Of a stretch of 64,000 nucleotides of DNA, positions 62,990-64,000 are shown piece by piece. The stretch comes from Sphingosinicella xenopeptidilytica (lineage in GTDB: Bacteria; Pseudomonadota; Alphaproteobacteria; Sphingomonadales; Sphingomonadaceae). The stretch covers positions 310,001 to 374,000 of the forward strand of contig NZ_JBHTIK010000015.1 in assembly GCF_042676985.1 (NCBI RefSeq), read 5' to 3'. The notes under the pieces are model-generated. The model did not search any database, was not told where the DNA came from, and was given only the letters and a program-made list of their open reading frames with translations. A program made the translations under genes and the position numbers. How positions within the stretch are numbered: position 1 is the stretch's first letter; each line of letters opens with the position of its first letter.

Positions 62990-64000
62990 GCCGCTTCCAC
63001 TTTCGAGTCTGCCGCACCGAGGCCGAGCCAGGCATCGAGCTTCGCGAGCTGCGCGGCCCATGCGTAGCGGCTTTCGACCTGCCGCCGTCCGCTTTCGGCG
63101 AGGCGCGCGCCGAGCGCGGGGTCATCCAGCACGGCGCAAACACCCGCAGCGAAGGCTTCCACATCATCGCGTACGAGGAGATCGCGTTCCGGTTCGGCGT
63201 CAATGCCGGACCATGCCGCCTCGGTGGCCACTACGGGCCGTGCCATTGCCATCGCTTCCAGCACCTTGTTCTGCACGCCGCGCGCGATGCGGATCGGCGC
63301 AACCGCCACGTCCGCCGCTGCGACATAGGGCCGAACATCGGGCACACGTCCCGTCACGACGATGCCTTCCCGGCTGCCGAGCGCCTGAACCTCCGGTGTC
63401 GGCTTGCCGCCGACAATGAAGAAGCGCGCCTGCGGATAGCGCTTGCGGACAAGCGGCAGGATCGCGTCGGCGAACCAGCAGACGGCATCGGCGTTGGGCC
63501 GGTAATCCATCGCGCCCGTGAACACGAGCTTTGGTCCGGCGTCGTCGCCAAGCGGCGCGAAGTCGACACCGGGCGCGAAGTAATCGAGATCGACGCCGTT
63601 GTGCAGCGTATCGACCGTGTGCGCATAAGACCCGGCGATCCGCTTGAACATCGCGGTTTCAGCATCGGAGACGAACAGGCTGACGTCGACATGACGCGCC
63701 ACCTGCTTCTCGAACGCCTGGAGCAGCTTCGCCTCGCGCGCATAAAGCCAAGATTTCGGCCAGCGGCTTTCCTTTGCGTACTGAGCGAACTTGTCTGAAT
63801 CGATATCGACGAAATCCATCACCAGACGCCGCTCCTGCGACGTATGGCCGAGCGCATAGGGCGCCATTTGGCTCGAAAACACGAACATGCGGTCGATGTC
63901 GTTGTGCTTCACCCGGTCCCACACCCAGCGTTTCATCGCGCGGTCATCGAACAGCGCGATGCTCAGAGCCTCGCCCTTGCGCCAGCCCGCCCACGCGCGC
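62986..64000 (-). CDS. XrtA-system glycosyltransferase, 5' end outside the window
   Basis: Family-1-like (GT-B) glycosyltransferase of the PEP-CTERM/XrtA system. An in-frame reading continues from the window edge (AWAGWRKGEALSIALFDDRA) into MKRWVWDRV, so the gene is cut at 64000 and the internal ATG at 63936 is not its start. The C-terminal domain has LVFTGAMDYRPNADAVCWF, FFIVGGKPTPEV, VTGRVPDVRPYVAAADVAV and GVQNKVLEAMAMARPVVAT, the usual donor-binding blocks. It precedes xrtA with a 4-base overlap. Confidence 0.9.
   Translation of the reverse strand, partial: RAWAGWRKGEALSIALFDDRAMKRWVWDRVKHNDIDRMFVFSSQMAPYALGHTSQERRLVMDFVDIDSDKFAQYAKESRWPKSWLYAREAKLLQAFEKQVARHVDVSLFVSDAETAMFKRIAGSYAHTVDTLHNGVDLDYFAPGVDFAPLGDDAGPKLVFTGAMDYRPNADAVCWFADAILPLVRKRYPQARFFIVGGKPTPEVQALGSREGIVVTGRVPDVRPYVAAADVAVAPIRIARGVQNKVLEAMAMARPVVATEAAWSGIDAEPERDLLVRDDVEAFAAGVCAVLDDPALGARLAESGRRQVESRYAWAAQLAKLDAWLGLGAADSKVEAA

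Overview
The window is a gene-dense, GC-rich chromosomal segment from an alphaproteobacterium, most likely a sphingomonad. Three things point there: the house-keeping order pyrH-frr-uppS-cdsA-dxr-rseP-bamA-ompH-fabZ with no lpx genes in it (sphingomonads carry glycosphingolipids instead of LPS), a CckA-type hybrid kinase, and LexA boxes of the alphaproteobacterial form (two GTTC or GAAC tetramers separated by 7 bases). I saw no tRNA, rRNA, CRISPR array, insertion sequence or prophage.

Layout. 1-11.2 kb: mobA, then a long leftward envelope, isoprenoid and translation block (rpsB, tsf, pyrH, frr, uppS, cdsA, dxr, rseP, bamA, ompH, fabZ), mostly with start/stop overlaps. 11.3-17.4 kb: a small exported ORF, separate CYTH and CHAD polyphosphate-type genes, a candidate small RNA with a strong terminator, ispE, a TPR lipoprotein-like/exported protein and ETF-quinone oxidoreductase. 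17.5-22.3 kb: a family-4-like uracil-DNA glycosylase, moaB, a VOC protein, a PA0069-type radical SAM protein, an acyl-CoA ligase, and a 74-aa membrane protein behind two tandem LexA boxes. 22.2-33.3 kb: pssA-psd, icd, a CPA2 antiporter, alaS, an EF-G-like GTPase lacking the canonical G3 histidine, and recA with its own LexA box. 33.4-39.5 kb: cckA, MFS exporter, cysK, a D,D-carboxypeptidase. 39.7-45.4 kb: a four-gene beta-oxidation operon (MerR regulator, acyl-CoA dehydrogenase, thiolase, FadJ-like protein) behind a perfect 24-bp palindrome. 45.4-52.3 kb: hisI, purF, SDR, a GAF-PAS-GGDEF-EAL protein, an exported CocE/NonD hydrolase. 52.3-55.4 kb: a Slam-type outer membrane protein with its likely substrate, a TbpB-like lipoprotein. 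55.6-58.9 kb: DUF983, def, recR, fmt, truA. 59-64 kb: a small membrane protein behind a candidate sigma-54 promoter, then the exosortase A locus (amidotransferase, xrtA fused to EpsI, and a glycosyltransferase cut by the window end).

How it fits together. Most of the window is core metabolism. The most interesting signals are regulatory: three LexA operator sites (recA, radical SAM/VOC, small membrane protein), which suggest an SOS response whose least explained member is a SidA-like small membrane protein; the MerR operator over a complete fatty/branched acyl-CoA degradation operon; and a sigma-54 promoter next to an exosortase/EPS cluster. The Slam-lipoprotein pair is a small surface-export system whose secretor gene has an unusually AT-rich 3' end. 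Many start codons in this GC-rich sequence are ambiguous; alternatives are stated per gene.
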